This document shows, one piece after another, positions 53,956 through 63,638 of a DNA stretch of 64,000 nucleotides. The notes beneath the pieces are model-generated. The model made no database searches and had not been told where the DNA came from. It was given only the letters and a program-made list of their open reading frames with translations. The stretch is from Chitinophagaceae bacterium (GTDB lineage Bacteria; Bacteroidota; Bacteroidia; Chitinophagales; UBA10324). The DNA is taken from positions 1 to 64,000 of the forward strand of contig CANIPU010000015.1 in NCBI GenBank assembly GCA_947469485.1, in the 5' to 3' direction. A program made the position numbers and the translations under genes. Every line of letters begins with the position of its first letter. The first letter of the stretch is position 1.

Positions 53956-55554
53956 ATGACATTAGAGGAGGAAATTGCCAAGCGCCGTACATTCGCCATT
54001 ATCAGTCACCCCGATGCCGGAAAAACTACTTTAACTGAAAAGTTTTTGTTATTCGGAGGTGCTATTCAAACTGCTGGAGCGGTTAAAAGCAATAAAATTA
54101 AAAAGGCTGCGACTTCAGATTTTATGGATATTGAAAGGCAGCGTGGTATATCAGTAGCTACTTCGGTTATGACTTTTGAATACAACGATAAAATCATAAA
54201 CCTGTTAGATACTCCCGGTCACAAAGACTTTGCTGAAGATACTTACCGTACACTAACTGCAGTTGATAGTGTGATACTTGTAATAGATTGTGTAAAGGGA
54301 GTGGAGGCACAAACGGAAAAGCTTATGGAGGTTTGTCGAATGCGCGATGCACCTGTAATTATTTTCATAAACAAAATGGATCGTGAAGGTCGTGATCCGT
54401 TTGATTTATTAGATGAACTGGAAGAAAAATTGAATATAAAAGTTCGCCCGTTAAGTTGGCCAATAAGCATTGGTCAGTCATTCAAGGGAGTTTATAATCT
54501 CTACGAAAAGTCGTTGAACATTTTTAATCCAAGCCAAACTCGGTTAACTGATGATATTGTTAACATCAGTTCATTGAATGACGATTCATTGGATGATTAC
54601 ATAGCACCTTTCACCAATCAGTTAAGGGAAGATGTGAGCTTAATAGAAGGAGTTTATGATTCTTTTGATCACAAAGCTTATCTCGCAGGAAAATTAGCCC
54701 CTGTGTTTTTCGGCAGTGCCGTAAATAATTTTGGTGTTCGTGAATTGTTAAATGCCTTTACTTCTATTGCTCCTCCACCAATTCCTCGCGGAACCGATTT
54801 ACGGGAAGTAAAACCAGAAGAAAAACTTTTCACCGGATTTGTATTTAAAATTCACGCCAACCTCGATCCTCGCCATCGTGACCGAATAGCATTTGTAAGA
54901 ATCTGTTCCGGAAAATTCGAAAGAAATAAGTTTTATACGCACACACGCTTACAAAAAGAATTAAGATTCAGTAGTCCTGCATCATTCATGGCTTCAGCAA
55001 AAAGTATAGTTGAAGAAGCCTTTCCGGGAGATGTAATTGGATTGTATGATTCAGGTAATTTTAAAATTGGCGATACTCTGACCGAAGGTGAGCACATTCA
55101 TTACAAAGGAATACCAAGTTTTTCACCTGAAATTTTTAAAGAGTTAGTTAATACCGACCCAATGAAAACAAAACAATTGGATAAAGGTATCAGGCAATTG
55201 ACAGATGAAGGAGTAGCACAACTGTTTACACAACAACCAGGCAATCGTAAAATTGTTGGAACAGTAGGAGAGTTGCAGTTTGAAGTAATTCAGTATCGTT
55301 TGCAAAATGAATATGGTGCATCCTGTTCATGGAGACCGTTGCAATTACACAAGGCTTGTTGGGTAACTGCTGACGATAAAATTGAACTTCAAGAATTCGT
55401 TCGTTTGCGTGGGCAGCAAATTTGTTTGGATAAAGATGACCATTTCGTTTACATGGCTGAAACCAGATACATGCTCGACACTTTAATTCAAAACCATCCT
55501 AAAGTTAAATTTCATTTTACCTCAGAGTTTAAAAAAGATTTTGTAGCGGGATAA
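53956..55554 (+). CDS. prfC: Peptide chain release factor 3
   Basis: 532 residues. A translational GTPase that recycles RF1 and RF2 from the ribosome. The G domain shows [13 protein letters not shown] (residues 17-25, G1), RGISVATSV (G2), [14 protein letters not shown] (G3) and [20 protein letters not shown] (G4). [18 protein letters not shown] and [25 protein letters not shown] are the RF3-specific domain II features, and [17 protein letters not shown] belongs to domain III. The N-terminal [17 protein letters not shown] is standard. Preceded by a -7-like box; followed 11 nt later by the methyltransferase gene. Confidence 0.96.
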   Translation: MTLEEEIAKRRTFAIISHPDAGKTTLTEKFLLFGGAIQTAGAVKSNKIKKAATSDFMDIERQRGISVATSVMTFEYNDKIINLLDTPGHKDFAEDTYRTLTAVDSVILVIDCVKGVEAQTEKLMEVCRMRDAPVIIFINKMDREGRDPFDLLDELEEKLNIKVRPLSWPISIGQSFKGVYNLYEKSLNIFNPSQTRLTDDIVNISSLNDDSLDDYIAPFTNQLREDVSLIEGVYDSFDHKAYLAGKLAPVFFGSAVNNFGVRELLNAFTSIAPPPIPRGTDLREVKPEEKLFTGFVFKIHANLDPRHRDRIAFVRICSGKFERNKFYTHTRLQKELRFSSPASFMASAKSIVEEAFPGDVIGLYDSGNFKIGDTLTEGEHIHYKGIPSFSPEIFKELVNTDPMKTKQLDKGIRQLTDEGVAQLFTQQPGNRKIVGTVGELQFEVIQYRLQNEYGASCSWRPLQLHKACWVTADDKIELQEFVRLRGQQICLDKDDHFVYMAETRYMLDTLIQNHPKVKFHFTSEFKKDFVAG

Positions 55555-55565
55555 AATTTTTTGAA

Positions 55566-56150
55566 ATGATAATACCGGATAAAAAATTTTGGAGTAACCG
55601 ATATACCGAAAACGAAACCGGATGGGATACAGGGGCCATTACCACTCCATTAAAAGAGTACATAGACCAGATAAAAGATAAATCGATTAATATATTAATT
55701 CCAGGAGCAGGAAACAGTTACGAAGCAGAATATTTATTTAAAAATGGTTTTAAAAATGTAACTGTTGTTGATATAACCAAAGAACCATTGCATAATATTC
55801 AAACCCGGATTCCAAAATTTCCAAAGCAACAATTGATTTGTACCGATTTCTTTCAACACTCTGGTAAATATGATTTAATAATTGAGCAAACTTTTTTCTG
55901 CGCTATTCATCCATCGCTTAGAAAAGAATATGCTCAACATATGTATGAGTTGCTAAGGAAAAACGGAAAACTGATTGGCGTTTTATTTAATGATAAAATG
56001 AATGCTGATAAGCCTCCATTTGGTGGTGATTGGGATGAATACAAAAACTATTTTACTCCTTTTTTTAAATTTAATGTTTTTGAAACTTGTTATAATTCCA
56101 TAAAACCCCGAAATGGTAAGGAGTTATTTATTATTTTAGAAAAAAAGTAA
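55566..56150 (+). CDS. TPMT-like SAM methyltransferase
   Basis: 194 residues of the thiopurine S-methyltransferase-like family. The opening FWSNRYTENETGWDTGAITTPLKEYI is diagnostic (W-x-x-R-Y...GWD), followed by the SAM loop ILIPGAGNSYEAEYLF, the acidic turn VVDITKEPL, and YDLIIEQTFFCAIHPSLR. The late PFGGDWDEYKNYF with KPRNGKELFIILEKK completes it. Bacterial members detoxify tellurite, selenite or thiols by methylation, so the true substrate is unknown. It follows prfC after 11 nt and may be co-transcribed. Confidence 0.87.
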   Translation: MIIPDKKFWSNRYTENETGWDTGAITTPLKEYIDQIKDKSINILIPGAGNSYEAEYLFKNGFKNVTVVDITKEPLHNIQTRIPKFPKQQLICTDFFQHSGKYDLIIEQTFFCAIHPSLRKEYAQHMYELLRKNGKLIGVLFNDKMNADKPPFGGDWDEYKNYFTPFFKFNVFETCYNSIKPRNGKELFIILEKK

Positions 56151-56207
56151 AAACTTTGCTCCTTTAAAATTAAATTTTATGTTCATTAACAGAATAATTC
56201 CATTTTC

Positions 56208-58367
56208 ATGAAAAATATTTTTATAACTGCAGCGCTTTGTTTTTTGTCTTTTAATTCATTTGCTGATGAAGGTATGTGGTTACCATTTCTTCTAGAGCAA
56301 TCTACTATTAAAGATATGCAGGCAGCTGGATGCCGAATGAGTGCAGAAGACATATACTCAGTCAATCAAACCAGTTTGAAAGACGGAATATTGTTGTTTA
56401 ATGGAGGTTGTACCGGTGAAATGATTTCCGGTGAAGGATTGTTGCTGACTAATCACCATTGCGGATTTGGATATGTACAGGAACACAGTTCTATTGAAAA
56501 TGATTATGTAAAAAATGGTTTCTGGGCAATGAATAAGAAAGAAGAATTTGCATGTGCAGGTCTCTCTGTAACTTTTATCGTTCGAATGGAAGATGTGACT
56601 GATAAAATTTTAAAGTATATAAGTAAGGGTATTGATGAAATAAATAAAAACAGAATTATTGATTCTATTACTCAGGTTATAATAAAAGAATCAATTGCAG
56701 GAACAAAATATGCGGCTAATGTTCGACCAATTTATTATGGCAATCAATACATATTAATTATTTCGCAGGTTTATCGCGATGTTCGACTGGTCGGCGCTCC
56801 GCCGGAAAACATTGGCAATTTTGGTGGAGACGATGAAAATTGGATGTGGCCAAGGCATACAGGTGATTTTTCTTTGTTCAGAATTTATGCTGATAAAAAC
56901 AATGAGCCTGCTGAATATTCCGAAGAGAATATTCCATATAAACCAAAATATTTTTTCCCTATTTCAATTAAAGGAGTAAATGAAGGAGATTTTGCCATGG
57001 TTTATGGTTTCCCTGGAAGAACAACTGAATATATAACATCCTATGCAGTTGATTTTATAAAAAATGTATCAGACCCAGATAGGGTAAAGATTAGGACTGT
57101 TAAGCTCAATTTGTGGATGGATGAAATGCAACAAAATGATACTGTAAATATTCAATACGCAGCAAAATATTCAGGCATTGCAAATGGGTGGAAGAAATGG
57201 CAAGGTGAAATGCTGGGTTTGAAAAGATATAATGTTGCTGAAATGAAAAGGAAAAAGGAGGATAGTATTATGCAATACTTCAATTTTAAAAAAGAATTTA
57301 TTCCATATTCAAATGTTATTCAGGATCTGAAACTGGCTTATGATACATTAAGTGAATTGTATTTTCCAGCTGATTATTATGCTGAAGCACTTAACGGGAG
57401 TGAACTTATTTCATTTGCTCAAAAATGGCTTGATGCAATTGATGAAGCTCAAGGCGCTGAATCTATGAACGGGCTTGAAAAAAAGAAAAAAGATCTGTTA
57501 GTTGCTATCGAAGATTTCTATAAAGATTATAACCCTGAACTTGACAAACGCGTTACAGTAGCATTGTTTAAGTTATTTGTGACTGATGTGCCAGCAAAAT
57601 ATCATCCGGATCTTTTAACGCTAAACCTGAGCAAGTTTAAAAACAATATGAATGCTATGGTAGAAGCTCTTTACGACAAAAATTTTCTTTCCAATAAAAA
57701 CGATGCTTTGAAAGCCGCTAATGAAATTTCTGCAGGAAAGAATCAGAAGATTGCAGGGAGTATGGTAATTCAACTTGCTCGCAATATCCGCGACCACTAT
57801 ACCAATGATTTTGTAAAACCTATTTCGCGAATTAATTCTCGTGTAAATAGTCTTAACCAGAAATTCATGCATATTCAGTTAATGATGAATAATGCTTCAA
57901 AAAAGTTCTATCCTGATGCTAACAGTACCTTGCGTGTTGCTTATGGCAATGTGAAAGAGTACTATCCGGTTGATGCTGTTAAGTATAAGTGGTTTACAAC
58001 TGCCGATGGAATTATTCAAAAGAACAATCCAAATTCACTTTTGTATGCTGTTCCTGAGAAATTATTGTATCTGATTAAGCAAAAGGACTTTGGTCAATAT
58101 GCTAGTGCAGATGGGAATTTAAATTCATGTTTTATTACTACCTGCCATACAACAGGAGGAAACAGCGGTAGCCCTGTTATTGATGCAGATGGTAATTTAA
58201 TCGGAACAAACTTTGACCGTGTTTGGGAAGGAACCATGAGTGATATTTACTATAATCCGGATATTTGCCGAAATGTTTCAGTTGATATTCGTTATACTCT
58301 GTTTCTGATTGATAAATTTGCCGGAGCAGGATATCTGATAAACGAAATGAATATTATTCGGCAATAA
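56208..58367 (+). CDS. S46 family dipeptidyl-peptidase, DPP11 type
   Basis: 719 residues, exported (signal peptide ending NSFADEG). The serine protease triad comes from LLLTNHHCGFG (His83 or His84), the acidic WMWPRHTGDFSLFRIY, and TTGGNSGSPVID (Ser653). The residue controlling S1 specificity reads NFDRVWEG: Arg671 aligns with the Arg of Porphyromonas DPP11, while DPP7 has Gly. It should therefore release dipeptides with Asp or Glu at the second position. It works in the periplasm, feeding amino-acid uptake. It starts 57 nt after the methyltransferase gene. Confidence 0.9.
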   Translation: MKNIFITAALCFLSFNSFADEGMWLPFLLEQSTIKDMQAAGCRMSAEDIYSVNQTSLKDGILLFNGGCTGEMISGEGLLLTNHHCGFGYVQEHSSIENDYVKNGFWAMNKKEEFACAGLSVTFIVRMEDVTDKILKYISKGIDEINKNRIIDSITQVIIKESIAGTKYAANVRPIYYGNQYILIISQVYRDVRLVGAPPENIGNFGGDDENWMWPRHTGDFSLFRIYADKNNEPAEYSEENIPYKPKYFFPISIKGVNEGDFAMVYGFPGRTTEYITSYAVDFIKNVSDPDRVKIRTVKLNLWMDEMQQNDTVNIQYAAKYSGIANGWKKWQGEMLGLKRYNVAEMKRKKEDSIMQYFNFKKEFIPYSNVIQDLKLAYDTLSELYFPADYYAEALNGSELISFAQKWLDAIDEAQGAESMNGLEKKKKDLLVAIEDFYKDYNPELDKRVTVALFKLFVTDVPAKYHPDLLTLNLSKFKNNMNAMVEALYDKNFLSNKNDALKAANEISAGKNQKIAGSMVIQLARNIRDHYTNDFVKPISRINSRVNSLNQKFMHIQLMMNNASKKFYPDANSTLRVAYGNVKEYYPVDAVKYKWFTTADGIIQKNNPNSLLYAVPEKLLYLIKQKDFGQYASADGNLNSCFITTCHTTGGNSGSPVIDADGNLIGTNFDRVWEGTMSDIYYNPDICRNVSVDIRYTLFLIDKFAGAGYLINEMNIIRQ

Positions 58368-58416
58368 ATTTGCATAAAGAATTTTTCATAATTTTAATCT
58401 CAAATAAATTTTTAAA

Positions 58417-58830
58417 ATGAAAAAACAATTACTAACAGCATTCATTTTGTTTTTGACTTATTCGGCATCTTTTGGTCAAATAGAAGTTGGTGGTTCTAAA
58501 GATGCAACTCCATCATCAAAAGTATGGATAGAAACCAATGTATATAATTTTGGAAATGTTCCTTTAGGTACTCCTGTTTCAATAACTTTTGAAATTAAGA
58601 ATTCCGGAAACGCTCCACTATTAATTACAAAAGCTGATCCTTCATGCAATTGTACTTTAGTTGACTATACAAAAACCGAAATTGCACCGGGTGAAAAAGG
58701 TTTTGTTAAGGCAACATATGATGCTAAGATTATGGGTAAGTTTGATAAGCGAATATTCCTTTATACTAATGCTTTTGAAGGTGAGATGGATTTAATATTA
58801 AAAGGAGAAGTAATTTATGTTAAGGATTAA
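58417..58830 (+). CDS. DUF1573 domain secreted protein
   Basis: 137 residues with a signal peptide (ending SASFGQ). The DUF1573 signature is clear: YNFGNVPLGTPVSITFEIKNSGNAPLLITKADPSCNCTLVDY, then TEIAPGEKGFVKATYDAKIMGKFDKRIFLYTNA. The double Cys in SCNCT is the usual family feature. The fold is an Ig-like beta-sandwich (ASPM/SPD-2/Hydin type), found in the periplasm or surface of Bacteroidota. Function is unassigned. Follows the DPP11 gene by 49 nt and may be in its transcript. Confidence 0.9.
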   Translation: MKKQLLTAFILFLTYSASFGQIEVGGSKDATPSSKVWIETNVYNFGNVPLGTPVSITFEIKNSGNAPLLITKADPSCNCTLVDYTKTEIAPGEKGFVKATYDAKIMGKFDKRIFLYTNAFEGEMDLILKGEVIYVKD

Positions 58831-58879
58831 CTAACTCGTTTTTTTTATAGTCATTATACTTTATTTAAATTATTAAAGG

Positions 58880-59287
58880 ATGAATTACTGGCTTGTAAAA
58901 TCTGATCCTGAAACTTATGGGTGGAAGGAATTAGTAAAGGACAAAAAAACTGAATGGACAGGTGTTCGAAATTATGCCGCTCGTATTCATTTAAAAGGAA
59001 TGAAAAAAGGTGATTTGGTTTTATTTTATCACAGTAATGAAGGTTTAGCCGTAGTTGGAATTACAAAAGTTAAACGCGAGTTTTTTCAGGACCCAACAAC
59101 AAATGATGAAGCATGGGTTGCTGTTGAAATTGAAGCGTTAAAAGAATTTAAGAGACCTGTTACTTTGACTGAAATGAAAACCAAAACGGAATTGAAAAAT
59201 ATTGGATTGATAAAAATCGGAAGGTTATCAGTTATGCCACTTGTAAAATCAGAATATGATTTGATAAAATTAATGGGAGAGAAGTAG
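58880..59287 (+). CDS. EVE domain protein
   Basis: 135 residues. The EVE fold (PUA-related, found in modified-base readers) is seen from MNYWLVKSDPETYGWKELV, TEWTGVRNYAARIHLKGMKKGDLVLFYHS, GLAVVGITKV and AVEIEALKEFKRPVTLTEMK. Members bind modified cytosines or RNA bases; a single EVE domain without a partner nuclease is common as a housekeeping protein. Cytoplasmic. It ends 14 nt before the convergent histidine kinase gene. Confidence 0.9.
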   Translation: MNYWLVKSDPETYGWKELVKDKKTEWTGVRNYAARIHLKGMKKGDLVLFYHSNEGLAVVGITKVKREFFQDPTTNDEAWVAVEIEALKEFKRPVTLTEMKTKTELKNIGLIKIGRLSVMPLVKSEYDLIKLMGEK

Positions 59288-59301
59288 CGTTTTTTATTTT
59301 C

Positions 59302-60474
59302 CTATTTACTGCTTTGTTCATCCAGGATTATTCTGAAAGTTGTTCCTTTTCCAACAACTGATTCTTTAACAAAAAGTTTCCCCTTTAAATAATTTTCAAT
59401 AATTCGTTTGCTCAATGAAAGGCCTAATCCCCAGCCTCGCTGTTTTGTACTATAACCAGGTTTGAAAACTGTTTTGAAATTTGAAGAATGAATACCTTTT
59501 CCTGTGTCCTTAATATCAACAGTTGCATGAATATTATCTGAGCTTATATATATATCAATTTTGCCTTTTCCGTCCATGGCGTCAAGCGCATTCTTCAATA
59601 AATTCTCAAGAACCCAACCAAACAAAGGAACTGAAATCAAAGCACGGATATTGGCACCTTCAGATTGATGAATAACAAAATCAACTTTACCACTAGCGCG
59701 CTGCCTTATGTAATCTACCATCGTTTCAATTTCAGTATATAGATTTTCTTCAGTTAAAACCGGTTGACTTCCGATTTTGCTGAAACGATTAGTAATAGTT
59801 TCCAGTCGCTGAATATCTTTTGTTAATTCAGGAAGAAACTTTTCTTTAATGTTTTCAGGAAGTATGTTTTCCAAATAGTCTGCCCAGGCGCTAAGAGACG
59901 AAAGTGGTGTACCTAATTGATGTGCAGTTTCTTTTGCCATGCCAACCCAAACTCTGTTTTGTTCGGCCCGCCTTGAACTGCTAAATGCGAAATAAGCAAT
60001 AATCAAAAAGAAAACAATAATAGAAGATTGTATATAAGGGAAGTAAATTAATTGCCTGAGCAGATAAGAGTCATTGTAATAAATAAAATTTCTTGAGTTT
60101 TCCGAAAAGACAATCTGGATAGGTTCTTTTTCTTTTTTCATATCTTCAAGTGTTTGTTGAAGATAAACCTTGTCAGACTCTGCTCGAATAGAGTCAATGT
60201 TTTTAAAACCAATTATATTCCCTTTATCATCTGCAAGAATTAATGGAACAGTTGTGTTACTGCTTATTATTTCAAACATGAAACTGATATCAAGATTATC
60301 AGATGCGCTGTTTAATTTTTTGTAAACATTTGCTATTAATTCAATTTTCTTTCTCTCTTCACCAGCTAATTTTTGAGCTAAATAATTAGAGTATAAAATA
60401 GTTGTAATAACAATAAGCATTAACAAACCAATCAGTAAAATTTTCCAGTATTGAGTTTGCCTGTATAAGTTCAT
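59302..60474 (-). CDS. Membrane sensor histidine kinase
   Basis: 390 residues. Two membrane helices (~residues 12-33 and 147-165) enclose a small periplasmic domain (LIANVYKKLNSASDNLDISFMFEIIS...). The kinase core contains the H-box GMAKETAHQLGTPLSSLSAWA with the phosphoacceptor His, ENLLKNALDAMDGKG (N-box), DIKDTGKGIHSS (G1) and KQRGWGLGLSLSKRII (G2). There is no neighbouring response regulator. The gene overlaps the AsmA-like gene by 4 nt, so both are in one operon. The signal sensed is unknown; an envelope stress input is an inference from its partner. Confidence 0.9.
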   Translation of the reverse strand: MNLYRQTQYWKILLIGLLMLIVITTILYSNYLAQKLAGEERKKIELIANVYKKLNSASDNLDISFMFEIISSNTTVPLILADDKGNIIGFKNIDSIRAESDKVYLQQTLEDMKKEKEPIQIVFSENSRNFIYYNDSYLLRQLIYFPYIQSSIIVFFLIIAYFAFSSSRRAEQNRVWVGMAKETAHQLGTPLSSLSAWADYLENILPENIKEKFLPELTKDIQRLETITNRFSKIGSQPVLTEENLYTEIETMVDYIRQRASGKVDFVIHQSEGANIRALISVPLFGWVLENLLKNALDAMDGKGKIDIYISSDNIHATVDIKDTGKGIHSSNFKTVFKPGYSTKQRGWGLGLSLSKRIIENYLKGKLFVKESVVGKGTTFRIILDEQSSK

Positions 60475-63173
60475 TTTGGAGTTCCTTGCTTTTTCTGTAA
60501 TGACTTTTTGAACTGATTAAATGCTTCTTTTTGTTTTTGTTTTGTTATTGAATTTTCAGATTCAGAATTATCAATGATATTAAAATTTATTTCTTCCATA
60601 CTAGTTGTATCCTCGAATTTCATTATCTCAAACTCTTCAGGTGCTTTCCAATCTATAATTTCCTGCTGTTGATTTTGTTGATTGCTAAATTCCTGTTGTA
60701 AAATAGTTTTTAAATTTTGTTTTTCAAGTTGTACATCGGTTTTTATTTTTTCTTTTACTGATTTCTTATCATATTTTATTATAGGATTTGAGGCTGGTCC
60801 TTTCATAGTAATAAACAAAAACATTAAACCTTCAGAATTTTGTTCTATTGCATCCGAATCAAAATTGTTTTTTGTTTTGAATTTATTTGAGAGTAATTGA
60901 AGCAAGTTTAATTTGATTCTGTAATCAATAATGTTTTCGAATGTATGTGAGCCGGTTAATTCAAGATTTAAAGCATTTGTAGAAATATTCATTGTCGGAA
61001 TATTTATAGTACTATTTCTTATTTCAATTTGGTTTTTTAACTGAGTAAATCTTATGTTTTCTAATTCAGAAATTTTTATAAATGATGAAAGCGATTTCAT
61101 TGGTTCGAAATTATTCAATTCGCCTTTATCAATTGTAACATCAGCAACCACAACCAGCTTATTGTAATCAAACTCATTTTTATTCCAGCCGGCTTTTAAA
61201 ACCACATTTGCGGTTAAATTTCCTTTTAGATTTTTGTCGGTAATTTCGGTTTGTCCCCAGTTGTTAAACTCATAGAACATTTGATTGATGTCAATGTTGT
61301 TTCCTGTAAATGTTCCATCTAATGTTGGGCGATTCCAGTCTTGAAAATTCAGTTGAGCATTAATAATTGCTTTCCCTTTTTCAGCATTCATTGAAATATT
61401 ATTAAAAAATATCTTGTCACCGGTACATACAAGTGTCCCTTTAAAATCAGTTGCATTAAATCTATCATATTTAAAGTGATCTATAGTAAAATTTATATTT
61501 CCGGTAAATATCTCAAGCAGAGAAGCTATGGCAGTTGACCCTGCCATTCCAGTTTGTTCTGATGTGTGATTTTCACTGAATTCATTTGCAACAATTTTGG
61601 TAGAAGCAATTGTTAAATTAGTCCCGATTTTCAACGAGGTTTTACCTTTTTCTGAATTATTAAAAATGAAAGGAAGGAGATTTAAACAATTTCCATGTAT
61701 TATAAAATCTGATGATGTTGTTTTTGATTCAATTTTTTCAATCAATAAGTTGCCGTTTTGTAATTTGAGATTTGCGTTTATCGATTCAAAAGATGTTCCA
61801 TTGTAATTCATTTTCCCGTTTAACAGAATTATTTCCCCCCCGGATTTTATTGTTTTAAAATCAGGAGACAGAGTTAATTGACTTACCGGTCCAGAATAGA
61901 AACACTTGTTAAGCTGCAGTTCTCCGGAGGCATTCATTAATTCAGGTATTTTAAATAAAGGATAAATTTCAGATAAATCTAAAACAGTATTAAGCTGCAG
62001 ATCAAGATATGGTTTTATAAAATTCCGGATTTCTAAACTGAAACTTACTGTTTTACCATTAATTAATGCTGATGCATTTTTTAAAATAAGTTGGCTGCTG
62101 AATAAATTTCTCGAAGTACCGTTTGAGAATTGAGCATTAAAATTTACATGCTCAAATTTTTTTGAAATCTCTGTGTTACTTATTGTAGCATCTTTTACAG
62201 AAAATGCAATGCTTATATCAGGTTTTCGTTTTGTACTATAGTCTCCTTTTATTTTTCCATTTAAAATTAAATTTCCTATGGTGCTATACTTTTTTAAATA
62301 AACAGAATATTGGTCGGGCAAAATCCCGGCGAATGATTCAATTCCAATTTGTTTTCCAGTAAAAATGATATCAAGAAAAGTTAAATTTTTCTTTTGTTTT
62401 ATTTTCCCCGAAGTATTGAAAGCAAAATTTTCTATTTCAATATCTGTATTTAAAAAATCGTATTCCTCTTTTTTAAGATATAAATTTAAATCAGTCGAAA
62501 CGGATAATTCTTTGTTTTGTAAATAGTCATCAGAAGAAACAAACAGATGCTTACACAACAAGTTTGTTTTAAGCTTGAGTTTTAAAAAATCGGAGCTAAA
62601 CACTCCGTTTAATATTCCATCATGAATCTGGAATTCATATAGTTGTTGATTTTCATCATCAATAAATTTTGTTTCAAGATCGCTAAACTGAATTTTTTCG
62701 ATATTAACAGTTACTGAATCTGAAGTAGTATCTGTTCCGCTTTTAAAAATGAAATAGTTGCCGTCACCTTTTTCATTTATTACAACATTCAATTTTCCTT
62801 TTCCTATTATAATTTTCTTAATCGAATAATTTCCTTGCCAGATGTCAATCAGATTAAAAAGCAACGAAATAGTTTTTGATTCCAATAAATTTGATTTGCT
62901 GCCTTTAAAACTTTCTTTTATTTCAATTTCATTAAAAGTAACAGAAGCGTATGGAAAATTTCGGAGAACAGAAAAGTCAATTTCGCCGTTAACTTTCACC
63001 TCAACTGCAAGTTGCTTGTTTATTTCGGTGACAACTAATTGTTTAATATCATTTCCGAAAACTAGCCCAATAAAAACACCACTCAATATTGTCAATAGAA
63101 ATAAAACACCGATAATTTTTAATATCTTAATGTAGATTGATTGTTTGGTTTTTAATATAGGGTTATCGTTCAT
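60471..63173 (-). CDS. AsmA-like envelope protein
   Basis: 900 residues with one N-terminal membrane helix (IGVLFLLTILSGVFIGLVFG) and a very long beta-rich region. The opening LRNFPYASVTFNEIEIKES and SLLFNLIDIWQGNYSIKKIIIGKGKLNVVINEKGDGNYFIF match AsmA-like proteins. The C-terminal part (TIDKGELNNFEPMKSLSSFIKISELENIRFTQLKNQIEIRN) matches the AsmA-like C-terminal region. Such bridge-like proteins span the periplasm and are linked to lipid transport to the outer membrane. The last ~100 residues are Gln-, Lys- and Glu-rich. ATGA overlap with the downstream histidine kinase gene shows co-transcription. Confidence 0.88.
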   Translation of the reverse strand: MNDNPILKTKQSIYIKILKIIGVLFLLTILSGVFIGLVFGNDIKQLVVTEINKQLAVEVKVNGEIDFSVLRNFPYASVTFNEIEIKESFKGSKSNLLESKTISLLFNLIDIWQGNYSIKKIIIGKGKLNVVINEKGDGNYFIFKSGTDTTSDSVTVNIEKIQFSDLETKFIDDENQQLYEFQIHDGILNGVFSSDFLKLKLKTNLLCKHLFVSSDDYLQNKELSVSTDLNLYLKKEEYDFLNTDIEIENFAFNTSGKIKQKKNLTFLDIIFTGKQIGIESFAGILPDQYSVYLKKYSTIGNLILNGKIKGDYSTKRKPDISIAFSVKDATISNTEISKKFEHVNFNAQFSNGTSRNLFSSQLILKNASALINGKTVSFSLEIRNFIKPYLDLQLNTVLDLSEIYPLFKIPELMNASGELQLNKCFYSGPVSQLTLSPDFKTIKSGGEIILLNGKMNYNGTSFESINANLKLQNGNLLIEKIESKTTSSDFIIHGNCLNLLPFIFNNSEKGKTSLKIGTNLTIASTKIVANEFSENHTSEQTGMAGSTAIASLLEIFTGNINFTIDHFKYDRFNATDFKGTLVCTGDKIFFNNISMNAEKGKAIINAQLNFQDWNRPTLDGTFTGNNIDINQMFYEFNNWGQTEITDKNLKGNLTANVVLKAGWNKNEFDYNKLVVVADVTIDKGELNNFEPMKSLSSFIKISELENIRFTQLKNQIEIRNSTINIPTMNISTNALNLELTGSHTFENIIDYRIKLNLLQLLSNKFKTKNNFDSDAIEQNSEGLMFLFITMKGPASNPIIKYDKKSVKEKIKTDVQLEKQNLKTILQQEFSNQQNQQQEIIDWKAPEEFEIMKFEDTTSMEEINFNIIDNSESENSITKQKQKEAFNQFKKSLQKKQGTPK

Positions 63174-63638
63174 AAAGATTAGCTAAAATATATAACGACT
63201 AAATGCAAAATCTATTTGGATTGGATATTAATTTAACATGGCTTTTCGTAATGTCTTATTTTAATGAACCTAAATATGCTTAACGGTCTTTTGGATTTAT
63301 ATTTTTATTAATCATCATTCCTTTTATACCATCGGTTATAAATTCTTACTGCTCTAAATGAATCATTTTGTACTTAGAAGGTATTTTCTTACTATAAATT
63401 AGTATAAATCTTCTTTAAATTGTAAATAAATCTATATTTATTTAGAATAGTTTCATTTTATAAAATTAAGTGTATTACATGTTCAATAAATAGGCTAACA
63501 TTGAAAGGTTGACGAAAGTATTTGGATAAAGCACTTTTGAGTTTATCTTTCCACCTGAAAAGCAATTTGGTCTAATTTAATGGATTTGGTTTTAGTCGTT
63601 CGCTTGCTTTGTTTATTTAACTTTTAATAAAGAATTGA
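63174..63638. other. Intergenic region, no gene seen
   Basis: A 465-nt AT-rich stretch between two divergent genes, where their promoters should lie. I found no coding frame of any length with a start, no tRNA-like fold, and no convincing hairpin terminator or -33/-7 pair. Confidence 0.5.
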
